A DNA stretch of 64,000 nt from Lumnitzera littorea (Eukaryota; Streptophyta; Magnoliopsida; Myrtales; Combretaceae). The translations under genes were made by a program, and so were the position numbers. A model generated the notes under the pieces. The model did no database searches. It was not told where the DNA came from and saw only the letters and a list, made by a program, of their open reading frames with translations. Below, one piece after another: positions 63,203-64,000 of this stretch; positions within the stretch are counted from its first letter, which is position 1, and each line of letters starts with the position of its first letter. The stretch is from positions 45,234,010 through 45,298,009 of the forward strand of contig JAMXBB010000011.1 in assembly GCA_024138015.1 (NCBI GenBank), read 5' to 3'.

Positions 63203-63210
63203 TATGTGTG
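63122..63210. repeat. (CA)n-(TA)n-(TG)n palindromic microsatellite
   Basis: A CA tract (63122-63152) passes through a TA centre (63153-63166) into a TG tract (63167-63210). The arms are self-complementary and could form a long hairpin. Confidence 0.9.
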
Positions 63211-63549
63211 CTTTTGCCCTTCAATTTGCTTGCTTCATGTAATAGGTATACATCAAGCAAGTTAATCGTAGTTGCTGTATATGGCTCGGTTAGCAGTGCT
63301 TGCTTAGATTAGCTAGCTGGTCAGATTGTTGCTATGGTTGGCTAAACTGTTGTGGCTGATTTGGTTGGTAGGAAGGAAGCTATTGATTGGGGTGCAAAGT
63401 GCTCGAATCTACTTAAAAATGAGCTATTCATGTATATAGGTTTTCTTTTCATTTTTATTCTTTTTATTTTAATAAAAAATATTTTTTTTTCTTTTGCAAA
63501 ACTTCTCTTAGTATTGCTTCACTTCAAGGCTAGGCTCCATCACTCAAAA

Positions 63550-63830
63550 GGGCCTGTAGTTAACTTTATGTGTTAGTCCACATTCTTAATAACCAAACAT
63601 TGATATAGGGCCACGTTTAACTTTATGTGTTATCACAGATTCCTAACATCTAACGGGCCTTGGCTAGATTTAAGTGTTAGCCCAAATTCCCTACATACAA
63701 TCATTAATATAGGCCTTTAGTTAACCTTAGCGTTATTGTAGATTCCTGATGTTTAGATAGTCAATGAGCTTGTTGTTAATCCTATTGTTATCGTGGATTC
63801 CAGATGCTACTACCTTGGAGTCAAGTTGTG
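63550..63830. repeat. Degenerate tandem repeat, unit about 47-58 bp
   Basis: Units begin near 63550, 63608, 63655, 63711 and 63766 with GGGCC/AGGCC or a variant, followed by a TTAACTTTATGTGTTA-like block and a CAGATTCCTA-like block. Intervals are 58, 47, 56 and 55 bp. Confidence 0.6.
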
Positions 63831-64000
63831 GGTCATGCATCTGAGGGATCTATATCTCAACAAGTCACACATCATCCAATTGTCAAGCATTGCACTTCAC
63901 AATAGGGATTGGAACAACTTTAGTATTATTTCCATCTTCAAAAGCCACTTGTCAAGCTTAAAGGTGCATCACCTTAAGGAGCTAGTAGGAATCCAAATCC
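63831..64000. other. Window end, nothing recognised
   Basis: No gene or repeat partner was seen in this short end piece. Confidence 0.4.

Noticed and set aside
63035..63265. 76-codon frame containing Thr-His and Val-Cys runs
   Set aside because: The residues are the translation of the CA/TA/TG microsatellite.
1..64000. tRNA, rRNA, CRISPR arrays, operons or organelle insertions
   Set aside because: No tRNA-like cloverleaf, rRNA segment or regularly spaced direct repeats with unique spacers were seen by eye. The plant nuclear context makes CRISPR arrays and operons irrelevant. A tRNA scan would be decisive for small RNA genes.

Overview
The window is AT-rich eukaryotic nuclear DNA from a flowering plant, probably a eudicot. 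The evidence is a spliced plant-type R2R3-MYB gene in a background of nested plant LTR retrotransposons, a plant LINE and CACTA-type transposase remains, with many poly-A/T runs and TA/CA/CT microsatellites. The species cannot be named from the sequence. The only convincing host gene is the two-exon MYB gene on the minus strand (46425-48025). Everything else that codes is decayed transposon sequence.

Layout, left to right. 1-226 is the end of a long LTR cut by the window edge. 4555-5015 is a MITE-like inverted repeat. 5627-13250 is an LTR retrotransposon on the minus strand with 1.7-kb LTRs, a TTTTC target duplication, a primer binding site and a polypurine tract. Its interior is taken up by plus-strand nested material: a Ty3/gypsy gag-protease remnant (7490-8165) and long-LTR sequence (8270-11000). 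13400-14200 is a CACTA (En/Spm) transposase remnant. 17900-24990 is a decayed non-LTR retrotransposon (LINE, plus strand) whose reverse transcriptase is split by a solo LTR (21490-22417). 25255-31853 is a structurally complete Ty3/gypsy element (minus strand) with a perfect CAAGT target duplication; its gag-pol keeps one reading frame but carries many stops. 33475-36420 is another gypsy RNase H-integrase remnant, itself interrupted by about 1.65 kb. 37192-44758 is bounded by CACTA-like ends and holds exon-like segments plus another long LTR (39797-42075).

The MYB gene belongs to R2R3 subgroup 21 (MYB52/54/56/105/117, including LATERAL ORGAN FUSION genes). It has a 632-bp intron that uses a GC donor. 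48240-53760 holds no gene that I can recognise. From about 53800 to 59500 there is probably a long LTR (minus strand) into which a truncated Ty1/copia element (55228-58594) was inserted; that element has an inverted copy of its own LTR head at the broken end. 59500-64000 has no recognisable gene and ends with a (CA)n(TA)n(TG)n palindrome and a degenerate ~55-bp tandem repeat.

The transposon genes are listed as pseudogenes: frameshifts and stops prevent function, although the domain order is clear. I saw no convincing new defence or biosynthetic system. The best candidates for novelty are structural: the copia element with inverted ends, the possible CACTA-type element enclosing exon-like DNA, and the GC-AG intron of the MYB gene.
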